Positions 44,742 to 53,091 of a stretch of 64,000 nucleotides of DNA are shown piece after piece. Every line of letters starts with the position of its first letter. Within the stretch, counting starts at the first letter, position 1. Both the position numbers and the translations under genes were made by a program. Source of the DNA: Verminephrobacter eiseniae EF01-2 (lineage in GTDB: Bacteria; Pseudomonadota; Gammaproteobacteria; Burkholderiales; Burkholderiaceae_C); contig NC_008786.1 of assembly GCF_000015565.1 (NCBI RefSeq), forward strand, positions 4,390,501-4,454,500. The letters run 5' to 3'. The notes beneath the pieces were generated by a model, which was given only the letters and a program-made list of their open reading frames with translations, ran no database searches and had not been told where the DNA came from.

Positions 44742-45239
44742 GAAGCTCGGCAGCGGTTGAATATAGCGGTTTTGGCCGCAGGCGAATGATTTTCGTGCAC
44801 CGCAGCTATTAAAAAGGTAGCGTTCGAGTGTGCCGGCCCAGGGCGTGCGGGCCGGTACTAGCACTGGCTGCGGTACCGGCCGGTGCTGCCCGCACCAGCG
44901 ATCGATGGCCTGAGCATGAATCGCGCCAAGTCGTCGATCGCAACGCGCTTGGCCGTCGCCATGGCCGATGCGGCGCGGTGTGCCAGCTCGGGTTCGAGCC
45001 GGCTGTCGGCAGCGGGGTGCGCAAGACGGGATGTGCAAGGCGGCATGCGCCAGACCTGCCCGGCGGTCATCGTGGGCAACGCTGCGGCCCGGCGGATACC
45101 GGATGCGGTGCGGCGGCATGTCGGGTTTGAACAAGTGTGCGTCTGTCAGACGCAAGCCTGCGCAGCACAGGCAGAGACAATGCAAGCGGATTCGCCGGCC
45201 CCCTTACTCCACGATTGCCCACGATCCCCACGAGATCAC
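44742..45239. other. Divergent intergenic region before soxB
   Basis: This ~500-bp gap separates the polyamine transporter (minus) from the sarcosine oxidase operon (plus). I find no gene I can support; open frames in it have no recognisable similarity. It should hold the sox promoter and probably a regulator site, but no motif is clear enough to report. Confidence 0.5.
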
Positions 45240-46508
45240 ATGCGACCAATGCGCGGCCAAAATTACTCGCTCTGGAGCCTGTTCAAGCATGGCCTGGGCC
45301 ACCATCTGCGCTGGGAGCCGGCCTGGGAGCGGGTGGCGCTCAAGCCGGACTACGACGTGGTGATCGTCGGCGGCGGCGGACATGGCCTGGCGACGGCCTA
45401 CTACCTGGCCAAGAACCACCCGACGGTGGGCCGCATCGCGGTGCTGGAAAAGGGCTATCTGGGCGGCGGCAACACGGCGCGCAACACCACCATCGTGCGC
45501 TCGAACTATCTGTGGGACGAGGCGGCGCAGCTCTACGAGCACTCGCTCAAGCTGTGGGAGGGCTTGAGCCAGGAACTGAACATGAATGTGATGTTCAGCC
45601 AGCGCGGCGTGTTCAACCTGGGCCATACGCTGCAAGACATGCGCGACATCGAGCGCAGGGTCAACGCCAACGCGCTGCAAGGCATCGATGCCCAGGTGCT
45701 CAGCGCCAGCGAGGTGCAGCAAAAAATCCCGCAACTCGATTGCAGCCGCAGCCGCCGCTACCCGGTGCTGGGCGCCAGTTGGCAGCCGCGCGCCGGGGTG
45801 GCGCACCACGATGCGGTGGCGCGCGGCTTCGCCCGTGCCGCAAGCCGGCTGGGGGTGGACCTGATCGAGGGCTGCGAGGTCACCGGCATGGACATCGAGG
45901 GCGGGCGGATCCGCGCGCTGCAAACCAGCCTCGGGCCGGTCAAGGCCGAGCGCGTCGGTTGCGTGGCCGCCGGGCATTCGTCGGAGCTGGCCCGCATGGC
46001 CGGGCTGCGCCTGCCGCTGCAAAGCCATCCGCTGCAAGCCTTTGTCTCGGAGTCGATGCAGCCCGTGATCGACACCGTGATCATGTCCAACGCCGTGCAT
46101 GGCTACCTGAGCCAGTCCGACAAGGGCGAACTGGTGATAGGCGCCGGCATCGACGGCTATCTGGGCTACGGCCAGCGCGGCAGCCCGCATGTCATCGAGC
46201 ACACGGCGGCGGCCATCATCGAGCTGTTTCCGCAGTTCTCGCGCGTGCGCATGAACCGCCAATGGGGCGGCATCGTCGATGTGGCGCCGGACGCCTGCCC
46301 GATCATTTCCGCGACCGCAGTGCAGGGCCTGTACTTCAACTGCGGCTGGGGCACCGGCGGCTTCAAGGCCACGCCCGGCTCGGGCCATGTCTTTGCCGAC
46401 ATGCTGGCGCATGGCCGTCCGCCCCCGCTGGCCCAAGCCTTCGCGCTGGAGCGCTTCGCCTCCGGCCACCTGATCGACGAGCACGGCGCCGCCGGCGTCG
46501 CCCACTGA
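45240..46508 (+). CDS. soxB: Sarcosine oxidase beta subunit
   Basis: A 422-residue FAD/FMN subunit of heterotetrameric sarcosine oxidase, which oxidatively demethylates sarcosine to glycine. It begins YSLWSLFKHGLGHH, has the FAD loop DVVIVGGGGHGLATAYYLAK, TARNTTIVRSNYLWDEAAQL and the region of the covalently flavinylated histidine (PRAGVAHHDAVARGFARA). The C-terminus shows YFNCGWGTGGFKATPGSGH. ATG 45240 or 45249 may be used. It leads the order soxB-D-A-G. Confidence 0.95.
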   Translation: MRPMRGQNYSLWSLFKHGLGHHLRWEPAWERVALKPDYDVVIVGGGGHGLATAYYLAKNHPTVGRIAVLEKGYLGGGNTARNTTIVRSNYLWDEAAQLYEHSLKLWEGLSQELNMNVMFSQRGVFNLGHTLQDMRDIERRVNANALQGIDAQVLSASEVQQKIPQLDCSRSRRYPVLGASWQPRAGVAHHDAVARGFARAASRLGVDLIEGCEVTGMDIEGGRIRALQTSLGPVKAERVGCVAAGHSSELARMAGLRLPLQSHPLQAFVSESMQPVIDTVIMSNAVHGYLSQSDKGELVIGAGIDGYLGYGQRGSPHVIEHTAAAIIELFPQFSRVRMNRQWGGIVDVAPDACPIISATAVQGLYFNCGWGTGGFKATPGSGHVFADMLAHGRPPPLAQAFALERFASGHLIDEHGAAGVAH

Positions 46509-46510
46509 AT

Positions 46511-46864
46511 ATGTTTTTATTGCATTGCCCCCACTGCGGCGAGTTGCGCGACGAACAAGAGTTCGGCTACGCCGGCGAAGCCTTCATTGCCCGCCCGGCC
46601 CAGCCCGAGGCGGTCGATGACGCCCTCTGGGGCGACTATCTCTTCATGCGCCAGAACCCGAAGGGCTGGTTCTGGGAGCAGTGGCAGCACACTGCGGCCT
46701 GCCGCAAGGTGTTCGTCGTCAAGCGCCACACCGCCAGCTACGAGGTCGCAGGCAGTTGGACGCTGGCCGAAGGCCAGGCCCTGTGGCTGACGGAAAAGAC
46801 CCGCGCCCCGGCCCGGGACATGGACCCCCGGATGCAGATGAACCCCCAGGGGGCGGCGGCATGA
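46511..46864 (+). CDS. soxD: Sarcosine oxidase delta subunit
   Basis: A 117-residue zinc-binding subunit, MFLLHCPHCGELRDEQEFGY, with zinc ligands Cys-x2-Cys near the start and a His-x3-Cys (HTAACRKVF) near residue 60. The text DALWGDYLFMRQNPKGWFWE QWQH matches the family. It lies 2 bp after soxB and overlaps soxA by four bases (ATGA). Confidence 0.94.
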   Translation: MFLLHCPHCGELRDEQEFGYAGEAFIARPAQPEAVDDALWGDYLFMRQNPKGWFWEQWQHTAACRKVFVVKRHTASYEVAGSWTLAEGQALWLTEKTRAPARDMDPRMQMNPQGAAA

Positions 46865-49800
46865 GCGGCACCAGGGTCAGGCAGCCGGCCGCCCGCATCG
46901 ACGGCTCGCGCCAGTTGCGCTTTAGCTTCAACGGCCGCGACTACACCGGCCACCCCGGCGACACGCTGGCCTCGGCGCTGCTCGCGCAAGGGGTGCGGTG
47001 CGTGGCGCGCAGCTTCAAGTACGGGCGGCCGCGCGGCATCATCGGCGCCGGCGCAGAAGAGCCGAATGCGCTGGTGCAGCTCGGCGTGGGCGCGCTCACG
47101 ACGCCGAACGTCAAAGCCACGCAGGCCGAGCTGTATGAGGGCTTGGTCGCCCATTCCACGTCGGGCTGGCCGGCGCTGGCTTTCGACCTGAAATCGCTGC
47201 TCGGCCGGGGCGCGCGCTCCATGATGCCGGCCGGGTTCTACGGCAAGACCTTCAAATGGCCGCGCCGGCTGTGGCCGCTGTACGAGGCGGTGCTGCGCCG
47301 GTGCGCCGGCTGGGGCGCGGCACCCGGGTTGCCCGACCCCGAGCGCTACGACCACTTGCACCACCATGTGGATGTGCTGGTGGTCGGCGCCGGCGCCTGC
47401 GGCCTGCTGGCCGCGTTGCAGGCCGGGCAGGCGGGCCTGAAGACCTTGCTGCTCGACGAGCAAAACGAGTTGGGCGGCTGGCTGTTGTCCGACCCGCGGG
47501 CGCGCATCGACGGCCGCGACGGCCCGGCCTACATCCGCTCGGTGCAGTCCGCCTTGGCGGGCTTGCCGCAGGTGCGCGTGCTGACCCGCACCACCGCCTT
47601 CGGCATGTACGAGCACAACCTGGTGCAAGCGGTCGAACTGGTGCAAGACCATATCGCCCCGGCCGAGCGCCAGGCCCATCTGCCGCGCCAGCGCCTGCAC
47701 AAGATCCGCGCGCGCCAGGTGGTTCTGGCCACCGGCGCCATCGAGCGCCCGCTGGTCTTTGGCAACAACGACCTGCCGGGCGTGATGACAGTCTCTGCCG
47801 GGCAGACTTTTTTGCAGCGCTACGGCGTGCGGGTCGGGCAGCGCGTGGTGATTTGCGGCACCAGCGATCTGATCCACGATTGCGCCGAAGACCTGGCCCA
47901 GGCCGGCGCCCGCGTCGTCGTGGCCGATGTGCGCCATGGCGTGACCGCCCGCAGCAGCGCCTACCAGGTGTTGGGCGGCCACGGCATTGCCCGGGCCATG
48001 GGCCGCGGCCACGTCAAAAGCGCGCACCTGGTGCCGCTGCACGCCACGCGCGAGGAGGCCACAAGCGCGGGCCGGCATGTGGCCTGCGACGTGGTGCTCA
48101 GTTCTGGCGGGCTGTCGCCAACGGTGCATCTGTTTTGCCATGACGGCAGCCGCCCGCTCTGGGACGACGCAGCGGCGGCCTTCGTGGCCCCCGGCACCGG
48201 GCGCCCGGGCGTGGCCTGCGTCGGGGCGGTCACCGGCGCGTTCGAATTGCCGGCGGCGCTGGCGCAGACCACACAGGCCATGCACCGGGTGCTGGCCGCC
48301 TGCGGCCGGCAGCGGTCATTGCAGACACCGGTTTGCCCGCCCCCGCCCCAACGACGGGCGGCGCGGCCGATGTTCCTGATGCCCTCCTGCTGCGCGTCCG
48401 ATGGCAAGCGGGCCAAGCTCCATGCCAAGGCTTTCGTCGACTACCAAAACGACGTGACCGCCGCCGACATCGGGTTGGCCGTGCGCGAGAACTACCACAG
48501 CATCGAGCATGTCAAGCGCTACACCGCGCTGGGTTTCGGCACCGACCAGGGCAAGCTGTCGAACGTCAACGGCGTGGTGCTGACCGCGCGCGCGCTGCAG
48601 CGCCCGGTCGGCGAGGTCGGCACCACCACCTACCGCCCGGCCTACACCCCGGTGAGCCTGGGCGCGCTGGCCGGGACGATGGTGCAAGACTGCTTCGACC
48701 CGAGCCGCTACACCGCGCTGCATGAGGCCCATGTGGCGCGCGGCGCGGCGCTGGAGCCGGTGGGCCAGTGGCTGCGGCCCTGGTATTTCGCCCGCGCCGG
48801 CGAGGACCTGCGCGCTGCCGTGAACCGCGAATGCCTGGCGGCGCGCCATGGGGTGGCGCTGATGGACGCCTCGACGCTGGGCAAGATACAGATCGACGGC
48901 CCGGACGCGCGCGAATTCCTCAACCGCATCTACGCCAACGCCTGGAGCCAGTTGGCGGTGGGCAAATGCCGCTACGGCCTGATGCTCGATGAAAACGGCA
49001 TGGTGATGGACGACGGCGTGACCGCCTGCATCACGCCCCGGCAGTTCTACATGACCACCACCACCGGCGGCGCCGCCCGGGTGCTGAACTGGCTCGAACG
49101 CTGGCACCAGACCGAGTGGCCCGAGCTGAAGGTCTGGATGACCTCGGTGACCGACCACTGGACGACCATCGCCCTGGTCGGCCCCAAGGCCCGGACGGTG
49201 CTGGCCAGGCTGTGCCCGGACATCGACCTGCGCGCCGACAGCTTCCAATTCATGGACTGGCGCGCCGGCACGGTGCATGGCCTGCCGGCCCGGGTGTTTC
49301 GCATCAGCTTTTCCGGCGAACTGGCGTATGAGCTGAATGTCGAATCCGGCTACGGCCACGCGCTGTGGGAAGCCGTGATGGCCGCCGGCGCCGAGTTCGA
49401 CATCACGCCCTACGGCACCGAGACCATGCATGTGCTGCGCGCGGAAAAGGGTTTCATCATCGTCGGCCAGGACACCGACGGCTCGATCAGCCCGCTGGAC
49501 CTGGGGATGGGCTGGGCCGTGGGCATGAAAAAAACGTACAGCTTCCTGGGCAAACGCTCGCTGGCGCGCAGCGACACCGCGCGCGACGACCGCAAGCAGT
49601 GGGTCGGCCTGCTGACGCAAGACCCGTCGGTGGTGCTGCCCGAAGGCGCGCAAATCATGGACAGCGCCCGCACCGGCGCGCACAACCGGATGCTCGGCCA
49701 TGTGACTTCCAGCTACCACAGCGCCTTCCTGGGCCGCTCCATCGCGCTGGCCGTGGTCGCTGCGGGCCGGCAGCGGATCGGCCAGACCCTGTATGCGCAC

Positions 49801-49878
49801 GCCCATGGACGCGCCACCGCCGCGCAGGTGGTCGGCAGCGTGTTCGTCGACCCGAAGGGGGAGCGACAAAATGTCTGA
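46861..49878 (+). CDS. soxA: Sarcosine oxidase alpha subunit
   Basis: A 1005-residue subunit of normal length. The N-terminal 2Fe-2S-fold-like part (FSFNGRDYTGHPGDTLASAL, VARSFKYGRPRGIIGAG) is followed by an NAD-binding domain with VDVLVVGAGACGLLAALQAG and RVVICGTSDLIHDCAEDLAQ. The C-terminal half is a GcvT-like THF-binding domain (GVALMDASTLGKIQIDGPDA, YGTETMHVLRAEKGFIIVGQ, RDDRKQWVGLL). It transfers the sarcosine methyl group to THF or releases formaldehyde. It overlaps soxD and soxG. Confidence 0.95.
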   Translation: MSGTRVRQPAARIDGSRQLRFSFNGRDYTGHPGDTLASALLAQGVRCVARSFKYGRPRGIIGAGAEEPNALVQLGVGALTTPNVKATQAELYEGLVAHSTSGWPALAFDLKSLLGRGARSMMPAGFYGKTFKWPRRLWPLYEAVLRRCAGWGAAPGLPDPERYDHLHHHVDVLVVGAGACGLLAALQAGQAGLKTLLLDEQNELGGWLLSDPRARIDGRDGPAYIRSVQSALAGLPQVRVLTRTTAFGMYEHNLVQAVELVQDHIAPAERQAHLPRQRLHKIRARQVVLATGAIERPLVFGNNDLPGVMTVSAGQTFLQRYGVRVGQRVVICGTSDLIHDCAEDLAQAGARVVVADVRHGVTARSSAYQVLGGHGIARAMGRGHVKSAHLVPLHATREEATSAGRHVACDVVLSSGGLSPTVHLFCHDGSRPLWDDAAAAFVAPGTGRPGVACVGAVTGAFELPAALAQTTQAMHRVLAACGRQRSLQTPVCPPPPQRRAARPMFLMPSCCASDGKRAKLHAKAFVDYQNDVTAADIGLAVRENYHSIEHVKRYTALGFGTDQGKLSNVNGVVLTARALQRPVGEVGTTTYRPAYTPVSLGALAGTMVQDCFDPSRYTALHEAHVARGAALEPVGQWLRPWYFARAGEDLRAAVNRECLAARHGVALMDASTLGKIQIDGPDAREFLNRIYANAWSQLAVGKCRYGLMLDENGMVMDDGVTACITPRQFYMTTTTGGAARVLNWLERWHQTEWPELKVWMTSVTDHWTTIALVGPKARTVLARLCPDIDLRADSFQFMDWRAGTVHGLPARVFRISFSGELAYELNVESGYGHALWEAVMAAGAEFDITPYGTETMHVLRAEKGFIIVGQDTDGSISPLDLGMGWAVGMKKTYSFLGKRSLARSDTARDDRKQWVGLLTQDPSVVLPEGAQIMDSARTGAHNRMLGHVTSSYHSAFLGRSIALAVVAAGRQRIGQTLYAHAHGRATAAQVVGSVFVDPKGERQNV

Positions 49879-50527
49879 TGCCGCCTGCAGCACGCTGCTG
49901 CGCTCCCCGCTGCACGCCTTCGACCTGCCGGCCCGGGCCGCCCTGCCCGGCGCGCACCACCGCGTGCTGCTCAGCGAACTGGCGCACCTGGGCTATCTGG
50001 TGCTGCGCGGCAAGGCCGACGACGCGGCCTTCATGCAGGCCGTGGCCCAAGTCTTGGGCCAGTCGCCGCCCACCCGGCCGATGACGCTGGCCAGCACGGC
50101 CGGCGGCGCGCTGCTGTGGCTCTCGCCCGACGAATGGCTGCTGGTCTGCAAGCGCTCCGACCGCACGGCGTCGTTGCAGGCGCTGAACGCCGCGCTGGGC
50201 GATGCCTTTGCCCAGGTCGTGGACAACAGCGGGGGCCTGACCACGCTGCGCCTGGCCGGCCCCGATCACCTGCTGCTGCTGCGTCAACTGGGCCCCTACG
50301 ACTTCGAGAGCCTGGCGCCGGGCCGCTGCGTCAGCAGCGTGATCTCCAAGGCCACGGTGATCGTGGCGCGCAGCGACGAGGCCGGCGTGCTGCTGGTCTT
50401 GCGCCGCAGTTTTGCCGACTACCTCTGGCGCCTGATCGAGCGCAGCGCGCAGCCCTACCGACCCTGCATCGTCGCCCCGGCGCAGTGCGCCGATCCGGTG
50501 TTTGCGCCGTTGCTGGAAAGCGCCTGA
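49871..50527 (+). CDS. soxG: Sarcosine oxidase gamma subunit
   Basis: A 218-residue GcvT-like small subunit. It has LLWLSPDEWLLVCKRSDR, AQVVDNSGGLTTLRLAGPD, KATVIVARSDEAGVLLVLRR and SFADYLWRLI. It overlaps the end of soxA by eight bases. It stabilises the alpha-beta core in known heterotetramers. Confidence 0.92.
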   Translation: MSDAACSTLLRSPLHAFDLPARAALPGAHHRVLLSELAHLGYLVLRGKADDAAFMQAVAQVLGQSPPTRPMTLASTAGGALLWLSPDEWLLVCKRSDRTASLQALNAALGDAFAQVVDNSGGLTTLRLAGPDHLLLLRQLGPYDFESLAPGRCVSSVISKATVIVARSDEAGVLLVLRRSFADYLWRLIERSAQPYRPCIVAPAQCADPVFAPLLESA

Positions 50528-50575
50528 CCCGACCCCCCTGCCCCGCATTCCTGCCCACGCCTGAAAGAACACACC

Positions 50576-51547
50576 ATGAGCAACCTGCACCAGAACGCAT
50601 TGGTCTTCGACGGCCTGATCATTTCCAACTGGGACCGCTCGGTCTTCGAGGACATGCGCAAAGGCGGCCTGAGCGGCGCCAATTGCACGGTCTCGGTGTG
50701 GGAGGACTTCAAGGGCACGGTGGCCAACATCGCCCGCATGAAGCGGCTGATCCGCGACAACGGCGATTTGCTGGCCCTGGCGCGCAACACGGCCGACATC
50801 GAGCAGGCCAAGCAGGACGGCAAGACCGCCATCGTGCTCGGATTCCAGAACGCCCATGCGTTCGAGGACCAGCTCGGCTACATCGAAGCCTTCCACGACA
50901 TGGGCGTGCGCGTGGTGCAGCTTTGCTACAACACGCAGAACCTGATCGGCACCGGCTGCTACGAACGCGATGGCGGCCTGTCGGGCTACGGCCACGAGGT
51001 GGTGGCCGAGATGAACCGCGTCGGCATCATGATCGACCTGTCGCATGTCGGCGCCAAGACCTCCGACGAGGCGATCCGCGCCTCCAAAAAGCCGGTCACC
51101 TACTCGCATTGCCTGCCGGCGGGTCTGAAGAAACACCCGCGCAACAAGAGCGATACGCAGCTCAAATTCATCGCCGACCAGGGCGGTTTCATCGGGGTGA
51201 CCATGTTCCCGCCCTTTCTCAAGCGCGGCATCGATGCCACGGTCGAGGACTATGTGCAGGCGCTGGACTATGTAGTCAACCTGGTCGGCGAGGACTGCGT
51301 GGGCATAGGCACCGACTTCACCCAGGGCTACGGCCAGGCGTTCTTCGATTGGCTCACGCATGACAAGGGCGTGCACCGCCGCCTGACCGAGTTCGGCGTG
51401 GTCCAGAACCCGCAGGGCATACGCACCATCGGCGAGATGCCCAACCTGACCGCAGCGATGGAACGGGCGCGCTGGCCGGCACGCAAGATCACCAAGGTGA
51501 TGGGGCGCAACTGGCTGCGGGTTTTCAACGAAGTCTGGAGTGTGTGA
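50576..51547 (+). CDS. M19-type (renal dipeptidase-like) amidohydrolase of the betaine locus
   Basis: A 323-residue membrane-dipeptidase-family protein found with betaine/dimethylglycine genes in pseudomonads. It has FDGLIISNWDRSVFEDMRKG, NAHAFEDQLGYIEAFHDMGV, VQLCYNTQNLIGTGCYERDG, DLSHVGAKTSDEAI, SHCLPAGLKKHPRNKS and IGTDFTQGYGQ. The first zinc motif of true M19 enzymes (HxD just after DG) is replaced by LIIS, so metal binding and substrate probably differ; the exact reaction is unknown. The stop overlaps the next start (TGATG). Confidence 0.85.
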   Translation: MSNLHQNALVFDGLIISNWDRSVFEDMRKGGLSGANCTVSVWEDFKGTVANIARMKRLIRDNGDLLALARNTADIEQAKQDGKTAIVLGFQNAHAFEDQLGYIEAFHDMGVRVVQLCYNTQNLIGTGCYERDGGLSGYGHEVVAEMNRVGIMIDLSHVGAKTSDEAIRASKKPVTYSHCLPAGLKKHPRNKSDTQLKFIADQGGFIGVTMFPPFLKRGIDATVEDYVQALDYVVNLVGEDCVGIGTDFTQGYGQAFFDWLTHDKGVHRRLTEFGVVQNPQGIRTIGEMPNLTAAMERARWPARKITKVMGRNWLRVFNEVWSV

Positions 51548-52452
51548 TGACCATGAAATCGAACCTCGTCGCGCGGCAACGCCGCCAGTTCCTGACGAAA
51601 ACCCTGGGCGGGCTATCGGCGCTGTCCACGCTGGCGGCGCTTTCCGGCCGGAGCGCCCGGGCGCAGGCCAAGCCCCTGATCAAGATCGGCTTCGTCGACG
51701 GTTGGGCCGACAGCGTGGCCACCACCCATCTGGCGGCGGCCATCATCCGCACCAGGCTCGGCCACCCGGTCGAAACCGTGCCGCTGGCGGCGGGCATCAT
51801 GTGGCAAGGCGTCGCGCGCGGCGACCTCGACACCACGCTGTCGGCCTGGCTGCCGGTCACGCATGAGGCTTACCTGGCCAACTTCAAGGACAAGGTGCAG
51901 ATCGTCGGCGTCAACTACTCCGGCGCCAGGATCGGCCTGATCGTGCCCGACTACGTCAAGATCGACAGCCTGGCGCAGTTGAACGACGCGCGCGCGGATT
52001 TCGACAACCGCATCGTCGGCATAGACTCCGGCGCCGGCATCATGCGCAAGACCGAGGAAGCCATCAAAGCCTATGGCCTGGCGCTGCGCCTGCAACCGAG
52101 TTCGGGGCCGGCAATGACCGCCGAACTCGATCGCGCCTACCGCGCCAACAAGCCCATCGCCGTCACCGGCTGGATGCCGCACTGGGTGTTTGCCAAGTAC
52201 AAACTGCGCTTCCTGGCCGACCCCAAGGGCATCTACGGCGGCGAAGAACATACCTCCAACGTGATCCACCCCGGGCTGCACGGCAAGGCCCCGGCGGTCG
52301 TGGCCCTGCTGAAAAAGCTGTCCTGGAATTCCGAAGAGATCGGCAGCGTGATGCTGGCCATCGATGGCGGCGCCAAACCCGAGGCGGCGGTCGACAAGTG
52401 GATCGCCGACAACCCGGCGCGCGTAGCCTCCTGGCTCGACCCGGCGAACTGA
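51547..52452 (+). CDS. Glycine betaine/carnitine-type ABC periplasmic binding protein
   Basis: A 301-residue OpuAC/CaiX-like receptor. A twin-arginine-like signal (RQRRQFLTKTLGGLSALSTL) ends at RSARAQA. The mature part shows IKIGFVDGWADSVATTHLAA, LDTTLSAWLPVTHEAYLANF, VGIDSGAGIMRKTEEAIKAY and AVTGWMPHWVFAKYKLRFLA, with aromatic cage residues typical of quaternary-ammonium binding. ATG 51547 overlaps the dipeptidase stop; a GTG directly precedes it. It may feed the ProVW transporter encoded at 62-64 kb. Confidence 0.88.
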   Translation: MTMKSNLVARQRRQFLTKTLGGLSALSTLAALSGRSARAQAKPLIKIGFVDGWADSVATTHLAAAIIRTRLGHPVETVPLAAGIMWQGVARGDLDTTLSAWLPVTHEAYLANFKDKVQIVGVNYSGARIGLIVPDYVKIDSLAQLNDARADFDNRIVGIDSGAGIMRKTEEAIKAYGLALRLQPSSGPAMTAELDRAYRANKPIAVTGWMPHWVFAKYKLRFLADPKGIYGGEEHTSNVIHPGLHGKAPAVVALLKKLSWNSEEIGSVMLAIDGGAKPEAAVDKWIADNPARVASWLDPAN

Positions 52453-52488
52453 AAACCCGTCCACCCCTTGGCCAGCGAGACCCATCCG

Positions 52489-53091
52489 ATGACCCCGCAA
52501 CTGCCCATTGACGTGGACGCCGACACCGGCGTCTGGACCACCGACGGTCTGCCGATGATTTATGTGCCACGGCATTTCTTCGTCAACAACCATGTCGAGA
52601 CCGAAGCCGTCGTCGGCCGGGCGCTCTATGCCCCGGCGCTGTACAAGGCCGGGCACCGCTCGGCGTATTTCTGGTGCCAGCAGGAAGCCGCCACCCACGG
52701 CCTGGCGGGCATGGCGGTCTGCGAGCATTACCTCAAACGCCTGTCGCAACGCGGCTGGGGCCGGTTCTCGCTGCTCAGCGCCGACGCCGGCGCGGGCCGC
52801 GCCCGGGTCAGGGTCGAGCATTCGGTCTTCGTGCTGGCGCAAGGCATTGCCGGCGTTCCGGTGCGGCACGACAAGCTGTGCTATGCCTTCGCGGGCTGGT
52901 TCTCGGGCGCGATGGACTGGGTGCTGGAGTCCGGCGGCTCGGCCGTGCGCACCACCTGCGCCGAGGATCGATGCGCCGCGCAAGCGCCTGCCGCAGACGC
53001 TGCCGCAGCAGACGCCGCGCCGCGCGATTGCATCTTCGACGTGCACCCACTGGAAGAAGGGCCGCGCCATGCAGTACCCGCATCTGTTTGA
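52489..53091 (+). CDS. DUF5943-family protein (V4R-like) of the dimethylglycine locus
   Basis: A 200-residue protein conserved directly before dgcA in pseudomonads. It has GVWTTDGLPMIYVPRHFFVN, YKAGHRSAYFWCQQEAATHG, VEHSVFVLAQG and YAFAGWFSGAMDWVLESGGS. ATG 52489 is used. The last ~25 residues overlap dgcA. Its role in dimethylglycine catabolism is unknown. An Ala-rich insert (APAADAAAADAAP) sits before the conserved C-terminus. Confidence 0.8.
   Translation: MTPQLPIDVDADTGVWTTDGLPMIYVPRHFFVNNHVETEAVVGRALYAPALYKAGHRSAYFWCQQEAATHGLAGMAVCEHYLKRLSQRGWGRFSLLSADAGAGRARVRVEHSVFVLAQGIAGVPVRHDKLCYAFAGWFSGAMDWVLESGGSAVRTTCAEDRCAAQAPAADAAAADAAPRDCIFDVHPLEEGPRHAVPASV

Noticed and set aside
44883..45239. 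N-terminal extension of soxB (start at 44883)
   Set aside because: The added ~119 residues have no similarity to SoxB, whose family start is matched at 45240-45250.
46681..46860. Upstream extension of soxA (start at 46681)
   Set aside because: The extension lies within soxD in another frame; ATG 46861 with the ATGA overlap is the normal start.
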